NCBI RefSeq assembly: GCF_000718775.1
Contig: NZ_JOCB01000015.1
Location: forward strand, 1-64,000
Direction of reading: 5' to 3'
Length of the DNA stretch: 64,000 nt
From: Streptomyces sp. NRRL S-31
GTDB taxonomy: Bacteria; Actinomycetota; Actinomycetes; Streptomycetales; Streptomycetaceae
The notes under the pieces were generated by a model that did no database searches, was not told the DNA's origin, and saw nothing but the letters and a program-made list of their open reading frames with translations. The position numbers and the translations under genes are program-made. How positions within the stretch are numbered: the stretch's first letter is position 1; each line of letters begins with the position of its first letter. This document shows, in pieces, positions 54,094-63,724 of this stretch.

Positions 54094-54531
54094 GGGGGAG
54101 CGGCGCGAGCGGGGTGATGTGAGCAGCGGGGCACCGGCGAGACGGTCGTGTGCGGAGCGGTCGTGTGCGGAGCGGTCGTGTGCGGGGCCGTCGTCTGCGG
54201 GGTGGACGGGTTCGGGAGGGGGATGGGGACGGGGATGGGGATGGGCCGGGGGATTCGGGAGTGGGGTTCACCCGTGTGGGTGGCGGAGTTATCCACAGGC
54301 GGGCGGGTGCGCACAGCGCTCGGCGGGCCCGGCCCGGCGGAGGCAGTCTGAGGCCACGGCGATCGCTCGACGGGCCGGCCGGGGACACGGCGGTCGGTAC
54401 GGGCGGTCGGCGGGACGTGCGGACGCGTACGGGAGTCGTACGCGCCGGCACGGCAGACGCAGCCGTACGGGACGGGCCCGTACGTGTGTCCGCCCGGCCG
54501 GGACGGGACGGGCGGGGAGGGGAGCGAGGAC
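54094..54531. other. Spacer before ssbB with 15-bp repeats and G-quadruplex motif
   Basis: No gene supported. Four tandem 15-bp units CGGTCGTGTGCGGAG lie at 54143-54202. The G-tract run GGGAGGGGGATGGGGACGGG continues to 54252 and satisfies a G-quadruplex pattern on the plus strand. Several GTACGGG/CCCGTAC inverted motifs lie at 54420-54490. Confidence 0.7.
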
Positions 54532-55113
54532 ATGAACGAGACCATCGTCTGTGTGGTGGGCAACGTGGCGACCCAGCCGGTCTACCGCGAGTCGGCGGCG
54601 GGACCGTCGGCCCGGTTCCGGCTGGCGGTGACCGCGCGCTACTGGGACCGGGAGAAGAACGCGTGGACGGACGGGCACACCAACTTCTTCACGGTCTGGG
54701 CCAACCGCCAGCTCGCGGTCAACGTGGCCGCGTGCGTGGAGGTGGGCCAGCCGGTGGTCGTCCAGGGCCGGCTCAAGGTGCGCACGGAGACGCGGGAGGG
54801 CCAGCAGCAGTGGGCCTCCGCCGACATCGACGCCGTGGCGCTGGGCCACGACCTGTCGCGCGGTACGGCGCTCTTCCAGCGCGCGGCCCGGCCGGAGGGA
54901 CCACTTCCGACCGCCCGGCCGGAGCCGGACTGGGAGACACCGCGCCCGGCGGACCCACAGGAAACACCGGCGGACCCACAGGAATCTGCGGCAGACCCTC
55001 GGGACACGCCGGTGCACCTACAGGACACGCCGGTGGAACCACAGGACGTGCCGGTGCACTCGCCGGGCGGCCGGGCGCGTCAACAGGGCCGGAAGAAAGC
55101 GGCGATGACGTGA
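54532..55113 (+). CDS. ssbB: Single-strand DNA-binding protein, SsbB type
   Basis: 193 residues from ATG 54532 (GCGAGGA upstream). Residues 1-110 form the OB fold (ETIVCVVGNVATQPVYRE, FRLAVTARYWDREKNAWTDGHTNFFTVWANRQLA, GQPVVVQGRLKVRTETREG). The C-terminus lacks the acidic DDDIPF-type tip of the essential SsbA and instead has an eight-residue repeat (DPQETPAD, DPRDTPVH, LQDTPVEP) and a basic end. Streptomycete SsbB acts in chromosome segregation at sporulation. The position behind the two GTPases matches other streptomycetes as I recall. Confidence 0.9.
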   Translation: MNETIVCVVGNVATQPVYRESAAGPSARFRLAVTARYWDREKNAWTDGHTNFFTVWANRQLAVNVAACVEVGQPVVVQGRLKVRTETREGQQQWASADIDAVALGHDLSRGTALFQRAARPEGPLPTARPEPDWETPRPADPQETPADPQESAADPRDTPVHLQDTPVEPQDVPVHSPGGRARQQGRKKAAMT

Positions 55114-55365
55114 CGTCGGCACAACGCGCCATCCGTCGGCCACGGTGGCTGAACATGCCATAGAAACCAGTGGATTTGTCGATACGGCCAGCTCGCGGAC
55201 GGCTTCGGCGATAACGATTGCGGATCGGATCGGCCATCGCATGATCCGACCGGCGGGTCGTGCTTCGGGTGATCCATAGGATGCCCGGCATGCCCCTTGG
55301 GGCTGCCGATTCTGCTGGTGGGACCGTCCCCCACGTCCAACGGGTCCTGCTCGAAGGGGAATTCT

Positions 55366-56772
55366 GTGCTTGCTGCGTTCTCTGGGTTGTGCCGGTCCAC
55401 CGGAACCGCCCGCCTGGCCGCCGCCACCACGGTGTCCGGTCTCATGGCGGCCGGAGTGCTGTCCGGCGCCGGTACGGCCGTGGCCGACGAGGCACCCCGG
55501 ACCCAGGGCGGGGCGACGGCCACCCTCAACGGCCTGAAGACCTACGGCGAGGCCGTGATCCACGAGAACGGCGACGACCAGCGGGTGTCCGCGGGCCTGT
55601 TCGAGATGTCCGTGGACGGCGGCGGCACCCTCCAGACGTACTGCGTCGACCTGCGCAACCCGACCCAGCGGGACGCCAGATACCAGGAGGCGTCCTGGAG
55701 CGGCACCTCGCTGGGCACCAACAAGAACGCGGGCCGGATCCGCTGGATCCTGGACCACTCCTACCCCCAGGTCAACGACCTGGCCGCACTCGCGCGGCAG
55801 GCGGGAGCCGGCGGGCTGACCGAGCAGGACGCGGCGGCCGGCACCCAGGTCGCCATCTGGCGCTACTCCGACGGCGCCGACGTCGACGCCGTCGACCCGC
55901 AGGCGGAGAAGCTCGCCGACTACCTGGAGAAGAGCGCCCGGAGCGCCGCCGAACCGCAGGCCTCGCTCACCCTGGACCCGCCCGCGGTCTCCGGGCGGCC
56001 GGGCGACCCGCTCGGACCGGTGACCGTGCACACCAACGCCGGCGCGGTCACGGTCAGCCCGCCCGCGGACGCGGTCACCAGCGGGATCCGGATCACCGAC
56101 AGGACCGGCAAGGTGGTGACCTCGGCGAAGAACGGCAGCCGGCTGTTCTTCGACGTCCCCGAGGACGCCGCGGACGGAACGGCGGAGCTGACCGTGCAGG
56201 CGTCCACGACGGTTCCGGTGGGCCGGGCCTTCGCCTCCGACAGCCGTAGCCAGACACAGATCCTGGCCGGCTCCAGCGAGTCGACCGTCTCCGCGACGGC
56301 GACCGCCGACTGGGCCGCCGAGGGCTCCATACCGGCGGTGTCGGCCCGGGAGAACTGCGCCAAGGGCGGCGTGGACGTCACCGCGGTCAACAAGGGCGAC
56401 CAGCCGTTCACCTATCAGCTGATGGGCGCCGCGTACACGATCCCCGCGGGCGCGTCCCGCACGGTGACCGTGCCGCTCCCGGAGGACCAGGCCTACGACG
56501 TCACGATCACCGGACCGCACGGCTTCAGCCGCCGCTTCACCGGGGTCCTGGACTGCGAGACCCAGGGCGCGCTCACGACGCAGACGACCCAGCTCCGCGG
56601 CGAGCCCAGCCCGGTCCCGATCGGCGGCAGCGCCTCGGACACCACCGACCTGGCCGCGACCGGCGGCTCCGCCATCACTCCCGTGATCACGGGCGTGGCC
56701 ATCGGTCTGGTCGTGATCGGCGGAGCGGTCCTGATCGTGCTGCGCAGGAAGGACACGCCCCCCGGCGCGTGA
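55366..56772 (+). CDS. Thioester-domain (TQXA) wall-anchored surface protein
   Basis: 468 residues from GTG 55366 (AAGGGGA upstream). Signal peptide to about residue 40 (TAVA-DEAP). The thioester domain has Cys93 in TYCVDL and Gln161 in TQVAIWRYSDG, the pair that forms an internal thioester for covalent adhesion. Two beta-sandwich repeats follow (about 185-300 and 320-410), then LAATG, a membrane helix and RRKDTPPGA, a class E sortase signal. The longer frame from 55297 adds a non-coding-like start. It is probably a surface adhesin displayed on hyphae. Confidence 0.9.
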   Translation: MLAAFSGLCRSTGTARLAAATTVSGLMAAGVLSGAGTAVADEAPRTQGGATATLNGLKTYGEAVIHENGDDQRVSAGLFEMSVDGGGTLQTYCVDLRNPTQRDARYQEASWSGTSLGTNKNAGRIRWILDHSYPQVNDLAALARQAGAGGLTEQDAAAGTQVAIWRYSDGADVDAVDPQAEKLADYLEKSARSAAEPQASLTLDPPAVSGRPGDPLGPVTVHTNAGAVTVSPPADAVTSGIRITDRTGKVVTSAKNGSRLFFDVPEDAADGTAELTVQASTTVPVGRAFASDSRSQTQILAGSSESTVSATATADWAAEGSIPAVSARENCAKGGVDVTAVNKGDQPFTYQLMGAAYTIPAGASRTVTVPLPEDQAYDVTITGPHGFSRRFTGVLDCETQGALTTQTTQLRGEPSPVPIGGSASDTTDLAATGGSAITPVITGVAIGLVVIGGAVLIVLRRKDTPPGA

Positions 56773-57082
56773 CGGAACGCGGACGACGGCACCGCCCGAG
56801 GCAGACCACACGGACGGAACCCCGGGCGCTGCCCGGACCCCGATCGGTGACCGGCGTGTCCTGACGTTGCCCGAGGTCCGGGCGGTGACCGCCCGGGCCC
56901 CGGACGCGCCCGTTCCATGACTCTCCCGGCCGAGCCACAGGGCGGACTCTCCCAGCCGAGCCACAGGGCGCCCCGCCGGCGACGGCGATACCGCGAACGG
57001 CGCACTCGCGAGCGGCACACCCGCGACCGTCGGATGCGTTCCCGCGACCGTCGGATGCGGCCCCGTGACGGCCGCTGTGTGG
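56773..57082. repeat. Intergenic region with two direct-repeat pairs
   Basis: No gene supported. A 26-bp unit (GACTCTCCCGGCCGAGCCAC...GGGCG) is repeated in tandem at 56919-56944 and 56945-56970 with one difference. CCGCGACCGTCGGATGCG occurs twice at 57021-57059 with 21-bp spacing. Two convergent genes end here; no clear terminator stem was found. Confidence 0.65.
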
Positions 57083-57757
57083 CTAGCGGAAGTTCACGTC
57101 ACTGCACAGGAAGTACGTCTGGTCCATGTGCGACGCCTGCCAAATCGTGTAGACGACGTGGCGGCCGCTGTAGCCGGAGGTGCTCACGGGGATCGAGTAG
57201 TTCTGGCTGGGCGCGTACTTTCCGGTCCGGGTGACCAGTTCCAGGTCCTTCCACGTCAGCGGCTGGGTGGTGGGGTCGAAGCCCTGCCGGGTGACGTAGA
57301 CGAGGAAGTAGTCCGCGCCGTGGCTGGCCTGGTCGTACAGCTGCACGGTGAAGTTGGCGCCGATGTCCGTGGTCTTCCACGGGCCGACGGTGTCCAGGGA
57401 GTTGTAGCGGCCGCTCTCGGTCCGGCCGCCGCTGCACAACTGGCCGTCGGGGACGACGGCCGGGAAGTTGCCGGCGGAACCGTTGCGGTACAGGCCGTTC
57501 CAGTTCCACATGGCATTGGGGTTGGCCTGCCATGCCTGCCAGCACATGGGGTCCTGCTGGGCCATCGCCGGGTTCTGGAAGTCGCTGCCCCAGCGCAGCC
57601 AGCAGCCGTAGTTGCGGGAGGCGGGGTCGATCACCGAGCCGTGCGCGGAGGCCGTGCCGCCCCAGGTGATCAGGCTGACCAGCACCGCGACGAGCGTGCC
57701 GAGGACGAGCGTCAGACGGCGAGGGGTGGCGGATAGTGCATGCTCATGACAATCCAT
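57083..57757 (-). CDS. AA10 lytic polysaccharide monooxygenase
   Basis: 224 residues from ATG 57757. The signal peptide ends TASA, leaving mature His39 (HGSVIDPASRNYGCW) as the first ligand of the copper histidine brace; the second is His146 in ASHGADYFLVYVT. Conserved disulfide cysteines and NRNG-like aromatic surface are present; no extra carbohydrate-binding module. AA10 enzymes oxidatively cut chitin or cellulose. A CebR-like box 60 bp upstream points to cellulose/cello-oligosaccharide control. Confidence 0.94.
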   Translation of the reverse strand: MDCHEHALSATPRRLTLVLGTLVAVLVSLITWGGTASAHGSVIDPASRNYGCWLRWGSDFQNPAMAQQDPMCWQAWQANPNAMWNWNGLYRNGSAGNFPAVVPDGQLCSGGRTESGRYNSLDTVGPWKTTDIGANFTVQLYDQASHGADYFLVYVTRQGFDPTTQPLTWKDLELVTRTGKYAPSQNYSIPVSTSGYSGRHVVYTIWQASHMDQTYFLCSDVNFR

Positions 57758-57815
57758 TGTGAGGTTCTTCCTGTGGGGGTGCCGGATCGTGTGAGGGGGT
57801 GCGGACGAGATCGTG

Positions 57816-57829
57816 TGGGAGCGCTCCCG
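57816..57829 (-). promoter_or_regulatory. CebR-like operator upstream of AA10 gene
   Basis: TGGGAGCGCTCCCG, 13 of 14 bases of the CebR box TGGGAGCGCTCCCA, including a perfect 12-bp palindrome. CebR is the cellobiose-responsive LacI-type repressor of streptomycete cellulolytic genes. Position about -60 relative to the start codon fits repression. Confidence 0.82.
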
Positions 57830-58012
57830 CCCCTCCCAGGCTGCGGGGCGCGCGACACGGCGGCAACTGCTTGTTTGCGCCAAAGCCGGTGCGGAGCGGG
57901 TGCGGAGCGAGCCCGACGGGGACGACGAGCGGTGCCGTGGCCCTCCGATTGCCGTCGGGGGGCTGGTGATCCAGCATGGACGGAGGGGTCCGCACCGTGC
58001 GGAGGGCTACAG

Positions 58013-59053
58013 ATGGCCGGCCTCTTCAAGAAGCGCAGTGGTCGCCCGCGTTCCGGACAGCCGGACGCCGACGGCGATGTGGCAGGTCTGCGTACCTCCT
58101 CCTGGAGCGCCCGCATCGGCGCGCACGTCGCCGAGCTGCAAGCCCAGTTGAACGGCATCCAGACCGGACTGCCGCCCGCCCGGCAGGTGATGGCGGAGAA
58201 GATCGGCGCGCAGCTCAGAGCGGTGCGGGCGTCCATCAACGCTCCGGGGGTGCACCTTTGGAGGAGCGTCACCGGCAGGTCGATCGACCGGGCGATCTCG
58301 AACATGCACGAGGCGGAGGTCCAGTTGCTCCGCCTGCTGCCCGAGGCCGACCTGAAGTTCAAGGGAATCACCGTCCTGGAGCTGGCCCGGCGCCATCTGG
58401 ACGCCGACGACCGGCGGTACCGCCTGCTGGACCGCCATCTCCGGCAGAACAACCAGGTGCTGACGCCGAGGATGAGGGAGCTGGCGGCCATCACCCTGCA
58501 TGCCGCCTACCAGGCCGAGGACCAGGAGCGGGCGAGGATCCGCAGTTTCAGCTACATCGTCACCGCCGCCACGGTCATCATGCTGGTGCTGGCCGCCGCG
58601 TTCGTGCTGTGGGGGTCGCTCGACCGGCAGGTGGCGGCGCGCTTCTGCTCCACCCCTTCCACCGGGCAGCAGGTGTGCCCGCTCGGAGGGAGCCCGGGCA
58701 GTCTGGACGTACTCGCCATCGCCTTCAGCGGCATGGTCTCGGCGGCGCTGGCGGGAGCCCTGTCCCTCAGGAAGATGCAGGCGAGTTCGGGCCCCTACCA
58801 CGTCGGGGTCTGCCTGCTGGTGCTGCGCCTGCCCGTGGGCGCGCTCTCCGCGCTCCTCGGCGTCCTGCTGATAAGCGGCCGCTTCTTCCCGGGCCTGACC
58901 AGCCTCGACACCTCGTCCCAGATCATCGCCTGGGCCATAGCCTTCGGAATCCTCCAGGAATCGGTGACGCGTACCGTCGACAAGCAGGGGCGCCGGGTGC
59001 TGGAGAACGTCAACCTGGGCGGAGCGGAGCCGAGCGGCTCCGCCAGGGAGTGA
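58013..59053 (+). CDS. Membrane protein with cytoplasmic helical N-terminus
   Basis: 346 residues from ATG 58013 (GGAGGG upstream). Residues 1-180 are helical and soluble, coiled-coil-like (VAELQAQLNGIQTGLPPARQ, NMHEAEVQLLRLLPEADLKF). Four membrane helices follow: IVTAATVIMLVLAAAFVLWGS, VLAIAFSGMVSAALAGALSL, VGVCLLVLRLPVGALSALLG and QIIAWAIAFGILQESV. I recognise no family. The two cysteines in the first extracytoplasmic loop may form a disulfide. The position next to but divergent from the AA10 gene offers no clue. Confidence 0.75.
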   Translation: MAGLFKKRSGRPRSGQPDADGDVAGLRTSSWSARIGAHVAELQAQLNGIQTGLPPARQVMAEKIGAQLRAVRASINAPGVHLWRSVTGRSIDRAISNMHEAEVQLLRLLPEADLKFKGITVLELARRHLDADDRRYRLLDRHLRQNNQVLTPRMRELAAITLHAAYQAEDQERARIRSFSYIVTAATVIMLVLAAAFVLWGSLDRQVAARFCSTPSTGQQVCPLGGSPGSLDVLAIAFSGMVSAALAGALSLRKMQASSGPYHVGVCLLVLRLPVGALSALLGVLLISGRFFPGLTSLDTSSQIIAWAIAFGILQESVTRTVDKQGRRVLENVNLGGAEPSGSARE

Positions 59054-59318
59054 CGCCGGCGCGCGCGACGGGCGAGGTGTGCGGGCACGGGACTAGCCTG
59101 GAAGGTGGTCGGGCGGCCGTTCGGGCCGAGAACGTGTCCCGACGTCGATTCCTGCGGCCGGCGCACGCGTGGACGTGTGAGACGCGTCGGCGGCCCCGAT
59201 TCCCACCCCCAGGGCAGAGGCGCCGCACAGGTCGGCGCCCGCGTCGGGCCTCGCGCTCCGGTCGGCCGGGCACCGCGTCGCACCGCCGGCGGAGGGTGAG
59301 CCAGGCAGGAGTACGAAG

Positions 59319-59933
59319 ATGGCGTGGAACGTGACCGGTACCTACCTCGAAAGCTGCAACTGCGACACCGTGTGCCCGTGCACCACCTCGGGCCTGACCG
59401 CGCCCGCCGACAACGAGCGCTGCCAGTTGACCCTCGCGTTCCACGTCGCACAGGGCGAGGTGGACGGCTTGGACGTGTCGGACCGCAACGTGGTCGTCTT
59501 CGCCGACGCGCCGCGCGTGATGGCCGACGGCGGCTGGCAGGTGGCGCTGTACGTCGACGCCTCGGCCGACGACAGCCAGGCGGACGCGCTGGGCAAGGTC
59601 TTCTCCGGGCAGGCGGGCGGACCGATGGCCGCGCTCGTCCCCCTCATCGGCGAGGTGCTCGGTGTGGAGCGCCTCCCCGTCGACTTCCGCGACGACGGCC
59701 GCCGCCACACCGTACGGGTGGGGGACGCCATCGACATCGAGATCGAGGACCAGGTGGCCCCGCAGTACGGCGAGGGCGGCCCCGTGATGAAACTGTCCGG
59801 CATGTTCCACCCGGCGAACAGCACGCTCACGGTCGCCCGGTCGACACGGGCCGTCGGGCACGACGTGCACGGCCGCTCCTGGGACTTCACCGGCCGCAAC
59901 GCACACTCGGCGCCGTTCTCGTGGTCGGCGTGA
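59319..59933 (+). CDS. DUF1326-family protein
   Basis: 204 residues. Starts MAWNVTGTYLESCNCDTVCPC, the cysteine-rich N-terminus that defines DUF1326, then a beta-rich body (WQVALYVDASADD, VVFADAPRVMADGG) and FTGRNAHSAPFSWSA at the end. The CNC-x3-CPC cluster suggests metal or redox chemistry. It overlaps the DUF2182 gene by four bases, and the two families are commonly paired, pointing to a joint membrane-linked metal function. Confidence 0.88.
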   Translation: MAWNVTGTYLESCNCDTVCPCTTSGLTAPADNERCQLTLAFHVAQGEVDGLDVSDRNVVVFADAPRVMADGGWQVALYVDASADDSQADALGKVFSGQAGGPMAALVPLIGEVLGVERLPVDFRDDGRRHTVRVGDAIDIEIEDQVAPQYGEGGPVMKLSGMFHPANSTLTVARSTRAVGHDVHGRSWDFTGRNAHSAPFSWSA

Positions 59934-60697
59934 CACGAACGGCGATCACGGCCCGCCACCCCGGGACCTCCACCGCGCTGCCGCTGCTCGCGACGGCCGC
60001 GGCCTGGACCTGGCTGGTACTGCGCCGGGACGACATGGGGTCCGGGACCATGACCGGGGCGCTGCCCGCCTTCCTGGGCGCGTGGACGGTCATGATGGCG
60101 GCGATGATGCTGCCGGCCACGGCACCGGTCGCCTCGCTGTACGCGCGGACGGCCCCCGGACACCGGACACCGCGCGTGATCGCGTTCAGCGCCGGTTACG
60201 TGCTGGTCTGGGCGGCGGCCGGACTGCCGGCGTACGCCCTGGCCACCGGGGCGACACGGGTCGCGACAGGGTATCCGGCGGCGGGAACGGCGGTGGCCGC
60301 CGCCGTCTTCGCCCTGAACGGCGTCTACCAGCTCACCCCCCTCAAGGACCTCTGTCTCACCAGATGCCGTTCACCGATCGGTCTGCTGCTGCGGTACGCG
60401 TCGTACAAAGGTCCCTCGCGCCACGTGCGGGCCGGAGCCCATCACGGAGCGTTCTGCCTGGGCTGCTGCTGGTCCCTGATGCTGCTGTTCACCGCGTTCG
60501 GCGTGATGAACCTCTGGGCCATGGTGGGCCTGGCAGCGGTCATCACCGCAGAGAAACGCCTGCCCCGGGGCCGTCTCCTCGCCCGCGTCACCGGCCTCGC
60601 CTCACTGGCGCTCGCGGTCGCCGTCCTCTGGCTGCCCCGGCTGGCGCCCAACCTCACCGGCGGCGACATGACCGGCATGAGCCTCGGCCTCGCCTGA
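59930..60697 (+). CDS. DUF2182 metal-binding integral membrane protein
   Basis: 255 residues from GTG 59930, overlapping the DUF1326 stop. About seven helices. Conserved features: AWTVMMAAMMLPATAPV (Met-rich helix), GVYQLTPLKDLCLTRCRSP, a G-AHHGAFCLGCCWSLMLLLF-like segment (HHGAFCLGCCW), and ends in GDMTGMSLG. Met and Cys/His groups in the membrane suggest soft-metal (copper) binding, but no transport activity is established. Confidence 0.88.
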   Translation: MTRTAITARHPGTSTALPLLATAAAWTWLVLRRDDMGSGTMTGALPAFLGAWTVMMAAMMLPATAPVASLYARTAPGHRTPRVIAFSAGYVLVWAAAGLPAYALATGATRVATGYPAAGTAVAAAVFALNGVYQLTPLKDLCLTRCRSPIGLLLRYASYKGPSRHVRAGAHHGAFCLGCCWSLMLLFTAFGVMNLWAMVGLAAVITAEKRLPRGRLLARVTGLASLALAVAVLWLPRLAPNLTGGDMTGMSLGLA

Positions 60698-60775
60698 CCC
60701 CGGCCCGCCGCCCGGAGCGGAGCGGAACGCCGACTCGCTCGGCGAGAGTGTGGGCCCCGACTCCCGCGAATGCAC

Positions 60776-60820
60776 GAGCGCCCTTCCGGGCCATCCGTCC
60801 TGAGCCATGGAAGGGCGCTC
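60776..60820. terminator. Hairpin between DUF2182 and frameshifted gene
   Basis: Perfect 12-bp arms GAGCGCCCTTCC (60776-60787) and GGAAGGGCGCTC (60809-60820) between convergent units. The 21-base loop is long, but the stem is strong. Confidence 0.7.
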
Positions 60821-60909
60821 AACGGTCACCGGCACCGACAGCTCGGCAGCGGGTCATGACCGTCCTTGATCGGTTGTCGCCCAACCGACCGCTGGCACGC
60901 TGAGGGCTC

Positions 60910-61274
60910 TCACCACTTCCACGTGTCGGGAGACGTGGCGGTCGGAAGCACGCCGATGCCGTAGTTGCTGAGCGTGACGGCTACGTAGCGGTCGCCGCCG
61001 TAGATGTTGAGCTGGTGCCAGCCGCCGCGCTCGGACCACTTCCACCAGTCCACTTTTCCGCTCTGCGGATCGAAGCCCTTGAGCGGTGACGCCTGGCCCG
61101 GCTGGAGGCCCTTCACCTCGATCGCGGCCTGGCCTCCGCCGCCCTCCCAGTACACCTTGCCGTCGAGGGGCCGGTGGTGACGTTCACGACGAAGAACTCG
61201 TGCGTGCCGTCCTCACCCATCTCACCCTTCGGCTCGCCGCCGTTCTCCGGAGGCCGGTCCGTTTCCGTGGCCAT
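60910..61274 (-). pseudogene. Small hypothetical gene split by a one-base frameshift
   Basis: From ATG 61274 (AGGAGAGGAG upstream) the frame reads MATETDRPPENGGEPKGEMG, EDGTHEFFVVNVTTG and then turns to non-coding-like sequence. From about 61165 the next frame continues naturally (DGKVYWEGGGGQAAIEVKGL, WWKWSERGGWHQLNIYGG, NYGIGVLPTATSPDTWKW) to 60910. Restoring one C in the GGCCCC run near 61165-61170 would give a 121-residue protein. It is either a genuine disruption or a sequencing error in the homopolymer. Trp-rich beta pattern, function unknown. Confidence 0.75.
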
Positions 61275-61615
61275 CTCGTGCTCCTCTCCTGATCGGGAAT
61301 GGGTACTGTCCACTGTCGGCAGCCCTCCTGGTTCCCGCCTCCGCTCCCGGCCGCCGAGCGTGCGACCGGGTGAACACTTCCCCGCGGACGGACGCCCCGG
61401 TTTCCGCGGTCCGAGCCGGCGGGGTATACGTGGCCCGCGACCCCTGGCCGGCCGGCCGCGGACGCGGCGGATCACCGCCGGGCGAGCCGCGACCGGCAGC
61501 GGGGAAGCCCAGGTCGGCGTCGCCGGGCGAGACGGGTTTCCGCACAGGGGTGGCCGTACGGCAAGATGGGGTGTATCTGCCCACTGCCAGATTTCAAGCT
61601 GCCGGACGGTTTCTC
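61275..61615 (+). promoter_or_regulatory. Leader region of ettA
   Basis: About 340 bp between divergent units; no supported ORF. It should hold the ettA promoter. Moderate ribosome site GGACGG at about 61603-61608 precedes a TTG start. Confidence 0.4.
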
Positions 61616-63280
<1,665 letters not shown>

Positions 63281-63286
63281 TCGGTC

Positions 63287-63724
63287 TTGCGCCACCTCTA
63301 CCGCTGCCCGCTGCGCTGGGCGGACATGGACGCGTACGGCCACGTCAACAACGTGGTGTTCCTCCGCTACCTGGAGGAGGCGCGGATCGACTTCCTGTTC
63401 CGCCCGGACAAGGACTTCCAGCAGGGATCCGTGGTGGCGCGCCACGAGATCGACTACAAGCGGCAGCTCGTCCACCGGCACGAGCCGGTGGACATCGAGC
63501 TGTGGGTCACCGAGATCAGGGCCGCCTCCTTCACCCTCGCCTACGAGGTGAAGGACGGCGATCTCGTCTACGTCCGGGCGTCGACGGTCATCGTCCCGTT
63601 CGACTTCGAGGGCCAGCGTCCGCGGCGGATCACCGCGGAGGAGCGTGAGTTCCTCCGCGAGTACACGGACGAGCCCGAGGACACCGCGGCGGCCGACTCC
63701 GAGGGGGAGGCCGTCGCCGCATGA
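63287..63724 (+). CDS. Hotdog-fold acyl-CoA thioesterase (4HBT type)
   Basis: 145 residues from TTG 63287. RWADMDAYGHVNNVVFLRYLEEARIDFL is the 4-hydroxybenzoyl-CoA thioesterase-type active site (Asp and the GHVNN turn). DIELWVTEIRAASFTLAYEV and ASTVIVPFDFEGQRPRRI complete the hotdog sheet. It probably hydrolyses medium/long acyl-CoA. It is coupled downstream to the next gene by a four-base overlap. Confidence 0.88.
   Translation: MRHLYRCPLRWADMDAYGHVNNVVFLRYLEEARIDFLFRPDKDFQQGSVVARHEIDYKRQLVHRHEPVDIELWVTEIRAASFTLAYEVKDGDLVYVRASTVIVPFDFEGQRPRRITAEEREFLREYTDEPEDTAAADSEGEAVAA

Noticed and set aside
54148..54351. 67-codon frame with CGAVV repeats before ssbB
   Set aside because: Encoded by the 15-bp repeats and the G-run; no ribosome site and the composition is repeat-driven.
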